From Lactifluus volemus (lineage: Eukaryota > Basidiomycota > Agaricomycetes > Russulales > Russulaceae), in contig WTXI01000168.1 of the NCBI GenBank assembly GCA_022376515.1, positions 1 to 64,000 on the forward strand: DNA of 64,000 nucleotides, written 5' to 3'. Made by a program: the position numbers and the translations under genes. The notes beneath the pieces are model-generated. The model was not told the DNA's origin, made no database searches, and worked only from the letters and a program-made list of their open reading frames with translations. This document shows positions 24,880 through 36,840 of the stretch, piece after piece; position 1 is the first letter of the stretch; every line of letters starts with the position of its first letter.

Positions 24880-27800
24880 TTAAGCTTTACTAGTAGTTTG
24901 TTTGCTCTCCTGGTCTGCCTTGCTCGAAGCGGAATCTATACGCCACACGTGCAGGATCTCGTCGAGAGAACGCATCGCCCACCCTGAGCCGAGGGTCGTC
25001 GTCATTTGTGTACCTGTAGCGTGAAGCACCTCGCGTACACCACGTTCCAGTGCCGCCGCGTCGCCACCCGACCCGTCCGGCGGAGGCAGTTCGACACAAG
25101 CGGCATGCGCGCGCTGTGCCAGGCCCTGCAACACCCCGAGAAGTGTAGAGACGGGAACGTTATTCCGAAGTAGGTACCACGCGATCGCGCCCGCACCGAC
25201 GACGTCCACTACGGCCGTCGGTATCGACTCACCGCGCGCGTATACTCCGAGGGCGTTCAGGAACGCCGGGTCAGTCCGGACCGCTTCCAGCTGCTGGTCC
25301 AGCGCATACAACGTGCCGGATAACGTGCCATCTCGAATCAGTGGCGTGCGAGGGTTATTTTCGCTCTTTCCGCTGAATCGCCTCTCGTAAACCTTGCCGT
25401 AAAAGTCGGCGGCAAAACGGAGGTCTTGTAGCCGAAGATGAAAGTAGCGCGAGGAAGGCTTCATGACGCGATAGCGGTACAGCAGGAGGTGTGACTGAAG
25501 CGTTTGCGGTTTATCTTGCAGTATGCTGTCGAGCAGACTGGCGCGACAGTATGCGTTGAACAGCTGTTCTGAGGCCGTCTCGAAATCATTCCGGCAAAAG
25601 TGATCGGCAAACGCCAGGAAGAACGGGTCGATGGAAAAGGAAGAGATGAATTGGCTCAGGTCACCAGCAGGATGCCCGTTCGTATCTGTGAGCCGTGGGA
25701 AATCGAGGGTAGCAGCGTCGCCAGAGGATGATCCCGAGCGTACGAGAAGGCTGCGGCTGCCCTTGGGGTCTTCTAGATAGCTCAAGAATGCCGTTCGGCG
25801 CTTGACGTAGATCGTCTGGCTGCGAAGAAGCGAAACCTTGTGCCGCTGGACATTTGCAAGGTCAAGGTAAAATGGCCAGTACCTTGGTGTATCGACACGG
25901 ATGGAGAGAACCTTGTCAAAGTCGGGGATAAGAGTAGGCGAAATCAGCTGAGCCATTTCGACATCCGGGCCTTCCTTGACCTTGATCTTGACAGGAAGGT
26001 AAACGATTTCTTTTGTGTCGACATCGCGGGCAATGAGACACCTCGGTTCGACGGCCAACACCCACAAATGACGTAAAGCTTGTAGGTATGACTTGTTATC
26101 CGAGGACACGGGCGCAAACCGGGGGAAAAAGGCAGCAACCAAACATGCGATGGCCGCGTCTGAGCACCCTAACGTGTATCTACCTCCACCTAGGAACAGA
26201 AGGCCGAGGGACATGTGGGTAGCCATGTGGGTTCCGTAGCGCATTGCCTGATTGTACATGCCGTACGAGTATCGGAGCCTCCGAAGACAATTGATTTCTC
26301 CCGTACCTGCCATCACGATGTTCAACGAGATGGATATCAGATTTAGCCCATCGCGAATCGCATGTCGCTTGATCTTATGATCATAAGCAGGCCCTGTACA
26401 GATAACCCTTGTCAAAGACATGGAGGTTAACCATATTGTGCCGAACTTACCATTAGTGTACGCCATGCGGCTAAATGTATCGTAATAGTTGATAAGTAGC
26501 AGGTACGGTTCTTCCCTTGCAGTACCCGCATACTTGAGTGCTATCGCGAAGCAACATCCCGCGATTATGTTATAAAACGCAAGGTCGATGGCATCATCGA
26601 TCGTCTTGCCCTGCCCTCGTTCGTCCAGAGCTTTGATGATGTAAGGTGGAAGTTGTGCATCGACCCACTCCCGAGTAGCCGTGATACGATCCCAGAGGAT
26701 CAGATTTCGAGACAATGTACGCAACAGCAACAAGTTGGGTGGGATACGGTTTAGGGCCATGATAGTATCTGGGATAGTGAATATGTCAGCGACTTCTTGA
26801 CTCTCAGTTCTGAGATACATAAACCCAAGGGCGATCGTGGCCGCTGGTGAAGTAAGGTTGATGTCGAAGCCCTCTCGCGCACGTCGGCCACGCATGTGAG
26901 TGGGAGCTTCCCCGTGGATGAGGATTCGGAGTTCCGAGACAAGTGCCTCATCCGCGGGTACCCGCACGACAGAGCCCGCGCCCAACGTGACCATTCCAAA
27001 GGCGAGCGCTGCGGCCATGGCATAAGCTTCGCGATGCTCGTTGCTGAGGTCCGGCTGGGTAAGGTCATTGCGACTGATTTGTTTGAGGCAGACTTCCGCC
27101 ATCCGTCGGTTTTTCGAGCCCATGTATAGGAGACCGAGGCCAACCAAACCCGCTGCTTGGGTTATTAAAGGAACGTTGAGATCTATCGTCGGGGTAGGGA
27201 GAAGCGCGGGTGTGTGAACGGCAAGTAGCTTGGTCACGTGTCTGTTCCCACTGCCGACGTTGGCTGCGGATAGACCAAGTAATATCCCAATGGACGTCAA
27301 GTCATGTTTTGGTGTCAGATATCCAAAGGTGTGCCAGGTTAACATTTCCCGTAGATGACCAGTCAGTCCTAATCCGTATAGGAAACCTGCGTGTTCTGGG
27401 GTCAACTCAGAGGGCCTATTAAACTTGATCCACGAGCTTTCGATAATAGTTGAGGAAGGAGAAATCCTCAGTGCCGCAGCGACGCCATTGTGGAAGTCCC
27501 CCCAATTAAGGCTGTCCAGAGGAATTTTGTTTGGCTCTGGAGCTATAGTCACATTTTGCGGCTGAAGGTGGATCGAAAACTCGATTCTTGGGATGGCGTA
27601 AGCCTCTCGAGTTACAGTAGGAACAGATCCGAACGTGAACAAGGCCCGGCCCAAGGGTAAAGCAAGCGTTCTTTCTGCGATTCGGAGGACATGGTTCTGT
27701 TGTTCCTTCGCCTGGTCATGCTCGCTGTGGGGTAAAATCAGGTCAACTCTGGCACCAGTAGATCGTATTCGTTCAGGAACACACCTGAGCTCAGGACGTT

Positions 27801-30800
27801 CGATCATCCTAACTGTTGGGATCTCCGAAGATCGCAGCATCCGCGCGACCTCATCCAGTCGTTTGTCTTGACCAAATCTGATGCGCGTAAAATCGTCGAT
27901 ATTCAACTCCACGCCCGAGCTCGCACCGACTTCTCCCGCAGCCGCGGAAGCCGCTTGGTAAACCAGTGATCGTATGCTCGGCCGTTGGGGGTTACCCTAA
28001 TGATGTCCTTAATTCAAGGTTCCGTAGTCATCCGGGCGGGTCGCTTACCAAAAACGCCTTGACAGGTCGATAGCCGTTCGTATTCAATTCGCTAGGGTTG
28101 ACGTTTGCACCCTCGGCCAAGTCATTCCGGCCGACAAACTCGTATGCAGCGGTCGGCCAGTCCTGGCGGGGAGCCAGCTGACATATCCTTGCAGCTTCTC
28201 CAAGTGGAGCTGCGAGTCCAAGAGGCAAACCGTTGAGGAACGCAGGGCCAATTCCGTGGCCGACCATTAGATGCATAGCATTCTCTGCCCGCTTTCTGCT
28301 GTCTTCAACCGTCTTGTCTGCAAGGCACCGGTAGATCAGAGTGAGTTGACGCAGATACGCGAGCGGCTCAAGTGTCCCGTACGCGTAGCCAGGAGAAAGC
28401 TTGAACTGTGATGCGAGTTTTCGGATATCGTACCAAGGTAACTTCCAGTCTGGGTTGTTGATCCTTCCGTAGAACATGGCTGTCATATCTGGAGGCCAAA
28501 CAGGTAAGCGGTCATCGACAAGTGTGGAATCTACGGGTGCGTCAGTGAGTATACCCTTCTCGTCCAGCCAGAGAATACGTACGATTCACCCAACCCGACG
28601 TCACGTTTGGGCAGAAACGCTTCCAGTAGTCAGTCCACTCTGGCCGAATGATACTCGCGATGAGACACATCAGACCCGCCAGGCGATGAACGTCATCATG
28701 CCGATGGATCATAAGACGAAGGTCTTCGCCTAACATATGCAACGCATTAAGTATAGGAGCGAGGAGAGCATGAGGTCGTTTGTGTATAGCCAGGGGCTTC
28801 CGAGAGGAACGCTGTGGGAGCTGTAGATTTGAGAGTACAACATCGTCCTCGAGGCGTTCGCGGGAAGCCGAATAGGCCAGACGTTCCCATGCATCGCTAG
28901 TTTTGGTTCGTTCCGTCGGATCAGATTCGATTTCGAGTATCGACAGCAAGGCCTTATTGAAGCATTCGAATTCCGTTTCGGGGTCGCAACTCAGTCGACG
29001 AGATCTCCATGCATCCGTGAAGGTCACGTGCAGTCCAAAGAACCAGTCTGCAGGTAAGGTAAGTGCGAGAACTTCCAGGCACTGCTTCGTAAGCAAATCC
29101 TTGGGTGTGAAATCAATTGAGGCCCGAGATACACTACCATCGATCAATTCAATGGTGACAGTAGACCGGATCGGGTCTCTAAGAGCGACGACCCTGTTGT
29201 ATAACATTGCGGTGCTCGACCCATCCACCTCCATCGGCCCTGCTGACGACGAGGGACGTCCACCTGGAGAGAAATGAGGAATAGCACCGGTGACTCCTAC
29301 TTTTGACGCATTATATTTCCGTAATCCATGGGTGAGTATGGTCAAAGCGCCATTGGGCTCGGCAACGAGAAGATCATCGACGTTAGATCTCATAATACGC
29401 ATGGGTGCCACCGATACCGCAGTATGTTCTCCGATTGGGGACACTTCCAAAGTTTTATCTGAACTTTTGGTAACAGATAGGATTGTTACTATTTTGGATG
29501 CTGGGCGACAAACGCCAAGGAAAGCGCGATCGACTTGACCGTCGAAGCGCTGATCGAAAACTGAAACTGTTACTTTTGGCCAGTCGGTAGACCTATGTGA
29601 AGCGGAAAAGAAATCAAATCAAGGGAGCATGAAGTAAAGTTTGGGGGTACCCACTCGTCCTCAGTCAGCTCCATAGTGTATAGTCTGGTAATCCAGTGAG
29701 TAGAGCGCATGCGAGTATAGTCGGCCGGCCTCAGGGGAACATCGGGCTCCGCCCTACCACCAAGAACCATGCGATTTATGTCAAAACTCGGCTTATCTCT
29801 CCGGAGAGGAGACAGATCCTCATGTAGCAGAGGTAGCTGGGTCCTCGATGTCCCTGCAGCCATAGAGGAAATGCTTGGCATGGGAACGATCGGGGCATGA
29901 TGTCGATTGTATGGAACGGGGAATGTTTCCATAAGACGATCCTCGGAAGGAGGTTGTGATTGCCACGCGAACCCTTCCTTGCCAACTATGGTTTGTCGTT
30001 GATTGTCGGGCGCACCGGCAGCCATCGAGGCCCGCTTTTTGCGGAATCGAGATTGTGCCAGAGAAAAGGGTATGTCCCCGAGTTTCATGTAGGCATACCT
30101 CCAGACACTTAGCTGGCGCCGCTCTGGGTGGACCGTAACAAGAAGATCGCTATCTTCTCCATGACCTCGATGAGATACCCAGATGATGACTTCGCCGGCT
30201 GAAAGAGGCTCCGAGGTGTGACCGGACGAGTCGTCATCGTGATTCAGGGAAAGCGGGACGGAATGAAATCCACCAACGATGTCAGCGGCGTGGTCAACGA
30301 CGGTAGCTTCTGCCAGTGGGCTTATGAGAGAAAAGACAGTGGGAAGGATTTCATCCCCTGTCAGTTTCGCTTCTTGAACTTCCATCGGCTCCAAAACGCG
30401 CTGAATGATGACGCCATGTGGATACAAAGGCCACGCTTTGCGCACGATGAAGGGCAGAGAGAACGTGTACTCGACACCATCCCTTAGGTATATCCACCCG
30501 ACGCTGCGAAGAAAGACGAAAGTCGCACGCACTCGAGTCTCTGGTTCGATCTCTCGCCTGCGCTCTTGTTCGGCGGCCCTCTCAAAGGGACCAAAGGTAG
30601 CCCGGGTACGATTGTCACTTTCCCGTTCGCGCGAGAATCCAGGGTTGGTGTCGTTCGTATAATGACCCGAGGATGGTGAAGTTGGAACGGCGCCAGCTTG
30701 TTGAAGCCAGCCATTGCAAGCCCACTGCACGGGCTGTCCTTCATGGGAGAATGACCACTGCTTCTGAATGACACCGCCAACGCACAGTACGACCCGTTCC

Positions 30801-31048
30801 TGGTCCCACTGTAACTCTTCCAGTAGTACCTCATCCTCGGTTTCATTGGCATCGTAGAATGCAGAGTGTTGCCAATCTCGGTCGAGATTTGAACCTCGAA
30901 GCGCGGAACGAATAGAACGCAATAAGGTCGACTCTTGAGCAGGATTTTCGAAGTTGAGCGGTGGTCGGAGGTAACGAGTGTTCATGGCGAACGCTGGTAA
31001 TTCAGAGCAAGCTTCCGGTCTACTCATCGATATATTAGAACTCAACAA
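24880..31048 (-). CDS. apc1: Anaphase-promoting complex subunit 1 (APC1)
   Basis: Largest scaffold subunit of the APC/C ubiquitin ligase that drives mitotic exit. My five-exon model is 29,655-31,048, 28,583-29,592, 28,049-28,530, 26,451-27,996 and 24,880-26,393, giving 1,981 residues, close to the usual family size. The N-terminal half is the WD40-like propeller. The middle carries EWTDYWKRFCPNVTSGW and YGRINNPDWKLPW. The C-terminal half has the PC repeats, seen in GLGLTGHLREML, GLGLLYMGSKNRRMAE, CLRRLRYSYGMYNQAMRYGT and LGLLFLGGGRYTLGCSDAAI. The second intron starts at the strong donor GTACGT near 28,582. The last intron (26,394-26,450) is 57 nt, in frame and without a stop. The start at 31,048 is the first ATG of the open frame; ATGs a few codons downstream are possible. 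Confidence 0.93.
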
Positions 31049-31225
31049 CGAACATTTGACAGGATATCCCCATTCACCAAACTGCCTATGGAAGCCCTGA
31101 CTACTCTGACGTGGTGTTGCAAGTCGATAGGAAGGGGGCTCAGCACAGTGGATAAAATGTGGAAGTCATGTCCTGTCACAAACCCAGAACGCGTCAGTCA
31201 CAACGACGCGTCTTGCCTTCGGACC

Positions 31226-31312
31226 ACCACTATATGTGGCCATTGACGGAGAATCACATACAACTTTCGCGGTTACTCTGTCGGTACGGTGCAGAAGTGG
31301 ATGTTCGAGGAA
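31226..31312 (+). pseudogene. NLR ankyrin-repeat fragment
   Basis: About 87 bp match the first ankyrin unit of the NLR genes. NHIQLSRLLCRYGAEVDVRG here corresponds to NHIQISRLLCQHGAEVDIRG at about 39,870-39,930. The flanks do not extend the match. It is an isolated relic, joined after a C-rich stretch to a VPS16 fragment. Confidence 0.8.
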
Positions 31313-31365
31313 AATGCAGCTATAACCCCCCCTCCCCCTCGTCGTAAATGTTGACCCCCTTATGT

Positions 31366-31545
31366 GCACCTGAAACTACACGCAGTCCGATCGGGTACGA
31401 GGCATTCGTGAGACATCTCATTGAGAAAGGGCACGCGAAGGAAATCGTTAGTTTCGTGCAGCGTTGCGACGCAAACAAGCACGTTGACCTCTATGTCGAG
31501 TGCGGAGAGTGCCAGGCTAGAGTGCGTATATCTTTGCATTGGTTC
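31366..31545 (+). pseudogene. VPS16 C-terminal fragment
   Basis: The frame reads SPIGYEAFVRHLIEKGHAKE followed by VQRCDANKHVDLYVECGE. This is the pattern of the VPS16 C-terminal domain (HOPS/CORVET vacuolar tethering complex). The rest of the gene is absent, and a good match stops near a CAG that could be an ancient exon end. It is flanked by an NLR ankyrin relic and the 3' end of the phosphate exporter. The identification rests on one conserved block. Confidence 0.6.
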
Positions 31546-31870
31546 TCCCTCAAGTTACTAATTGGGGCGGTGCAGGAAGTTACGTGCTTCATGTCCCAAT
31601 TCATTCATCGCCCAGAAATTGGATCAAATCGCATCTACGATGAAGTGAACCCCCAAGTCTTGCATCCTTATCGTTAAGCTACTATGGTTCGCTCATCCTA
31701 AGTAACGCGTGACGAATCCCCGACGCCGCATTCGCTTTAGCTTATCTCTATTCCCTACTCTCTGAAGAGATCGACAGTATGCATACCAAAGAAGAACACA
31801 CCCCACCAAAGCCCATCGAGAAAACAACATCCATCTTTTCCACTGCCAGTCATCGCTTGGCGATGCCTGA

Positions 31871-34800
31871 CTATCCTTGTTTCGACTTGGACGAGCGCAC
31901 GCTTCCACGGACCTGGGATCGGTCGTCCTCGTCACCCACATCCGTCCCGTGGCTAAGCTCATCGAACGAATAAGGCAGAGGAACCTCCCGCGTGATGCGA
32001 TACTGGTCCATGTTGCCAAGGTGCTCATTCTCTAAGCGGTCTGTCCCGTTTGGACATTCCCTCAGTCGGCAAGGCAAGTAAAAAAGGCGAGAAAGGACGT
32101 ACAGACATTCCACTGACAACGTCGCAGTACTTCGAGAAGCGCTGCTATCCACGTGCGAAGAGCGAGGCTCGGTCCGCGTTTTGGTATGTAAATCACCCAA
32201 ATGAAACGAATGAGAACGTTGGTGATCTGCACCCGCACGTCAGTTAAACAATCCTTCTTGGAAGTTATGGATCCCTTTACGATGGCAAGGTAGTAGAACT
32301 GTGTGTAGTAGTGTCACTGTCAGTGGGGTACATAACTGACGATGTGGTGGAACACACCGGAATGGAACTCGAGTAGAGAAGCTCTTGACGCAGAAACTTG
32401 AAGCGAGCATGTGGACGCAAAAGAGACCAATCCATAAGTAAATCCTAGTATCTAGCAGTCAGCCATTGATTCTCGCCTGAGATATTGAACTTGCCCATGA
32501 TGAGGCATATATTGAATAAATGGTCCCGAGAAGGCAGAAAAACACGAAACTCGTGCCGCGACCAGCACCTTTCAATTGCGTCAATATTATCGACAGGGAC
32601 TACTTCATGAAGAATTGCGCACCGTGATATCGCCACAAATAGTAGCACAAGTAATACACGATCCCGGTGAGGTACTTGCCTGCCTAAGAATGACCTGATT
32701 AAGTTCAATAGCTCCGCAAGGGAAGAGACTGGAACGCACATTAACCAAATGGGTGATCAGTTGAGAATCCCACCAACGCCGAATGCTCTGTGCAAAGCGG
32801 GCCACAAACGGTAACACGCCGAGGACTAAAGGTATACCCCAGAGGGCCGGTTTACCGCACTTGTGTATTGAGTTGGAGTGGAACCCTCGGGCATAAGAAC
32901 ACGCGACAAAGTAGCTATTGCTGAGAGAAAACGCCAAGGAACATAGCTGGTCTCTGGAGCGGTAGAGAATATTAACGATCAGAAGCTCCATGAGTCTCAG
33001 AGCGAGCGCACCCGAGCCAGAAGTCTGCGAACTGAATCGCACACCACTATCAGAGAGAGGCGAAGGGTAAAAAAATTGTGACAAGTGGCCTACCTCTACC
33101 CGACTGGATCCACTCCTCAGAAGCCGAGCCACTTCACGGAGGAACCACCACCGGCTTGCGCGGGACATGACAGGGAAGGGGTTGACCAACAGCACCACAA
33201 CAAAGAGAAGCCAGATCATAGGCCATGTCCAGGGTTGGATGGTTGGAACCCCTACACGAGCAAAGGAGAGCCAGAAGGCCCAGCAAAGGGTTGCGAAAGC
33301 AATGCAAGGTATCTACAACAAGGAGTTGTTTAGACTCTTACACGTGTCAGTGAGCCAATTCACCTCAAAGTACTCTCGATGATCAAGACGTGTTCTAATA
33401 TCCAACTCTGTATATTTTATCGAGGGCGATTAAATATAGAGACGAAGTTACGGGACTCCTCACCGAAGATGAAAACGTAATTGACCCTCGAAGCATTCCA
33501 AATTAAGAGATTTGTGCCCACAAGGACCGCAAAAAGGCTGGGAACCTGGAAGATCCCATAGATATACAGAAGGTTTTCCCATGATGGTATAGCAGATCGC
33601 GTTTGTTGCTGGAAACCTGAAGGATTTGAGCGAACGAACATTCCAAAACATTTAAGAACTTACAGCGCACGATTCCATCAATGAGGGCAGGAAATGCAAG
33701 AAGTGCGAGGCCTGCGCGGAAGGTGCTTGAATGATGAGTCTTGTGAGAGGACACCGCGCGCAGGTGGACCAGGGCATTCTTCCTGTCACCCTTCGCTGTG
33801 TGAGGCATTATGAGAAGACAAACGTCGTCTTCGAAAATAGTCTCACCAAACCGAGTTGTGAATAGATCTTCCATCTCTTTTAAAAGCTCTTGCACTAAAT
33901 AATCGGACGTGAAAGTGCATGGATCAACCTATGATAACAGACGATCAACGACTTCGTGGAAAGGAAGGGAGGACTGACCTTTTCCTTCATGTATATATCT
34001 TGTACCAGAACCTAGAGCCATGGCCTCAGAATTATCGATATGGCCGAGCTGAATGACTATACCTACCCCAGTTACTTTCTCAAACTTCTTGAGCGCCTTT
34101 CGAAAACCAGTGATATTCAGAATCTGCCTCCTTTTGTCAGCTTTCAGAGAATTAACAGTTGAGAGTAGTCATACACGATAATTATTGAGGACCTCGAGAG
34201 CACGGTAGTGCTCTGTCACAGCACGCTTGAGCTGCCTGCGAGCGCGCAGGTACTCATCTGGATTAAGCCTTGCCCCGCCCACAAGACGATGCGTATGAGG
34301 TTCCACTTCTGTGTCAGCGATGTGACCTTCGATCGGACCCAGAGTGTCCAACTGAGCGGACGTGCGCGAACGATCCCGCTTGGGGCCACTTGACCTAGCG
34401 AATGCAAGAAAAGCCATAGTAGACGTAGGAAGACGACCCTCTGGGTGAGCTTCCTTTGTCGAGAATGCCCGCCTGGTCAGCAGCGCATACATGAGATGAT
34501 TGAAGACTAGTCACATGGAACAAACGCCGGTGATCTTTCAACTCCTCGAGTTGCTCCCGAAGTTCCAAGCTGCGCACGCGGGCTTCAGCCTCCCTCTCGA
34601 TAAAGAAATGCTCAACCTTGGAAATCTCTAGATCGAACTTATTGAAAAATTCGAGCTCGACAGGCGACATAGGCTCAAGAATTTCCGAAAGCGTGAGTGG
34701 ACGCGAACGTGTAGAAGATGACAGAGACGGTGTTTTCAGAACTAAAAAGAAACCGTTCAGAAAAGACGTGAGAGTAGAAGGGGGAAATAACCACATCGTC

Positions 34801-35559
34801 CAATGGAGCGTTTGCGGAGGCCTTCCCGAAGGCGTAGACGGCGCGGTGTCAAGGGGGATGGTTGTATCTCCAGCGCCACTGGGGAGACAGTAGTATCCTG
34901 TTCAAGGCCCATGGGTGTTCGCGTGGCAGAATGCGTGTCGAGAGACGCCAAGCCTGAGGTCGTCACCTTGAGAAGAAATTTGGAAAGATGTACAGAAAAA
35001 AAGGTATGCCAAGTTTACTTCAAGTCTGCTGGAACCACTGGGACCCGCCTTTCTATTCAAACCCTTGAGCTCGATCTGGTCGTCGCGGGTATCAACAACT
35101 CTCAGTCGTTTCTGATTTTCATATTTCATGTTAGTCTCGTCGTCGGCTTCATGACCCCCATCAACTAGGCCGTGACTGTGGCCTGTCGAGGGGCCTGCTC
35201 GGCCTGAAGAAGGACCTGGTGACACGTTCACGTAATTTCCAATAGAACTCTCTTTGTCCTGTCTGATGGCAGTGATTCGTTTTTTCAGGCCACGATAGTC
35301 GCTGTCACACGATCAACAGTTTGTGTACGACCCCATGAGACTTAAGCATGAGTTGGCACCTAGACGAGCACGTACATGTATGCTCGTTTCCATTCCGGTG
35401 CCTTTTGGACAGCAATAGCGCATCAGCAAAACTGATACTACATAACACTGAACAAGGAATATACCTGCGCGTTGTCCAGATACCTATATTTCAGTCGTAT
35501 GAGAGATCGGGGAATTGAGGATATGAAAAACGACGGAAGTGATACCTGGCAAATTTCAT
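31871..35559 (-). CDS. SYG1/XPR1-type phosphate exporter (SPX-EXS protein)
   Basis: My model has 22 exons and 831 residues, and every junction keeps phase. It starts MKFARYLDNAQAPEWKRAYI at 35,559, built from exons of 14, 19 and 26 nt. The SPX domain continues with DYRGLKKRITAIRQDKE, LEFFNKFDLEISKVE, QLEELKDHRRLFH, LNPDEYLRARRQLKRA and FRKALKKFEKVTG (to about residue 370). Membrane segments follow. The EXS domain (about 520-770) shows NPFPVMSRASRWWFLREVAR, QSIRRWWDSQLITHLVNAGK and FVFFCLLGTIYSIYASSWD. The C-terminus has WNVYRLENEHLGNMDQYR. The family senses inositol pyrophosphates through SPX and exports phosphate. Micro-exons of 20 nt (33,979-33,998) and 18 nt (32,281-32,298) are required for the frame. 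The intron before 32,444 uses a GC donor (gcaagt). Confidence 0.9.
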
Positions 35560-36680
35560 CCTGAACTTGTCGGTGATCCACAAGTAACAGTACTTAGAGA
35601 CGAACGAGTTTTGCGCCAGCCTGAGCCGGATCTTATTGGCTATCGGCTAAACGCACCACATCTCCGGTCACGGGTCTTTTTTTTTTTGAAATATATACAA
35701 ATAACAAAGACACGCTCGACTACGCAAACTACAGCCTGGGGTGTGAGGGGGAGGCAGAGGTGTGGTCATGGTTCTAGGTCGAGGGGGTGCGGCGGGCGGT
35801 GACGGGGTGTTTTGGAAGGATCGGCAGAGCTTAGCCATGGTCCTGGGAGGGATTGCCTGGGGCGAGAGAATTTGACGAGGGCTTCGCCCCCAATGCGGGT
35901 GCCGAAGATGATCCCGGTCACAGGTCCAGACCAATTTCACCCACGGCCGAGGCCGAAAAGCAACCAAATGAAAATTTACTACTCAGACAATTTCCGCGGG
36001 CCAAGCCAAATGTCATATCATGATGTACTGTACTTGAATCATATGCAAAGGTTTCCGAATAGCTATATAGATCTCGCTGTTTGGAATCAAGACGTAGCTT
36101 GTTTGAATTATTAATAAAGTGTTTCTTTTTTCTTCGCTTTTTGGCGCTTGTGCAAGCGGAAAAAATGTGGGAAAATGTGGATGCAAGTGCTAGGATTTCT
36201 GCCAGTGATCATAAGTGATGCCGCGGAGGTTGTTATTTCCCTCGTCGACTCATTTATACGCTGAGACCAAACCTACTCGCGTTAACACCAATCCACGCTG
36301 CCCAGCCCCGAGTTCTGAGTCCCTTGGCAATCCATCAAAGTGATAGTGATCGAAACAGCGCTAATGCCACGACCGCATTTTGCCTACTGTAGATACACAC
36401 CAGCCAATGGCAGTACCCATGGGCCCGGGATCCTACAAGTAGAATACACCGTGAAACATTGTTTTTCGTTAGTGTGGCCTCATACCATCTCACCGTTCCA
36501 CCAAGACGTCGTGAAGATACACTTCTGAAACAACTGCCAGTGTACTTCAACCAATAAAAAGGTGAATATTACTACCTCAGCCGTACTAGTACCATTATCT
36601 CATTCATTGGCATCGACCACTTACAATCTTACCATGGCTCCCTGCTTTGCTTTGTTGATCACTTATTGTCCTGTCTGTCT
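35560..36680. other. Intergenic between XPR1 and the NLR duplication
   Basis: No gene was recognised. The 5' part probably contains the exporter promoter. An oligo-T/A tract lies at about 35,676-35,690. Duplicated sequence starts at about 36,680, where the match to 43,185 begins. Confidence 0.45.
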
Positions 36681-36840
36681 GCTGTGCACATCACCTGATG
36701 CCTACGCGTCTATCGTCTATATCTGGTAATATTTGTGTGGACACGAGGCAGTACAGATAAACATCATAGGGTTCCCCCCCCTTTGCAATAGCTTCTCTCC
36801 GAATCATCCCAGCGTGAACCAGCTCCTTACGGTTACCCCA

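Noticed and set aside
28561..28620. Apparent frameshift in APC1 after TSGW
   Set aside because: A 51-nt intron with donor GTACGT and acceptor CCCGTAG restores the frame, so the gene is intact there.
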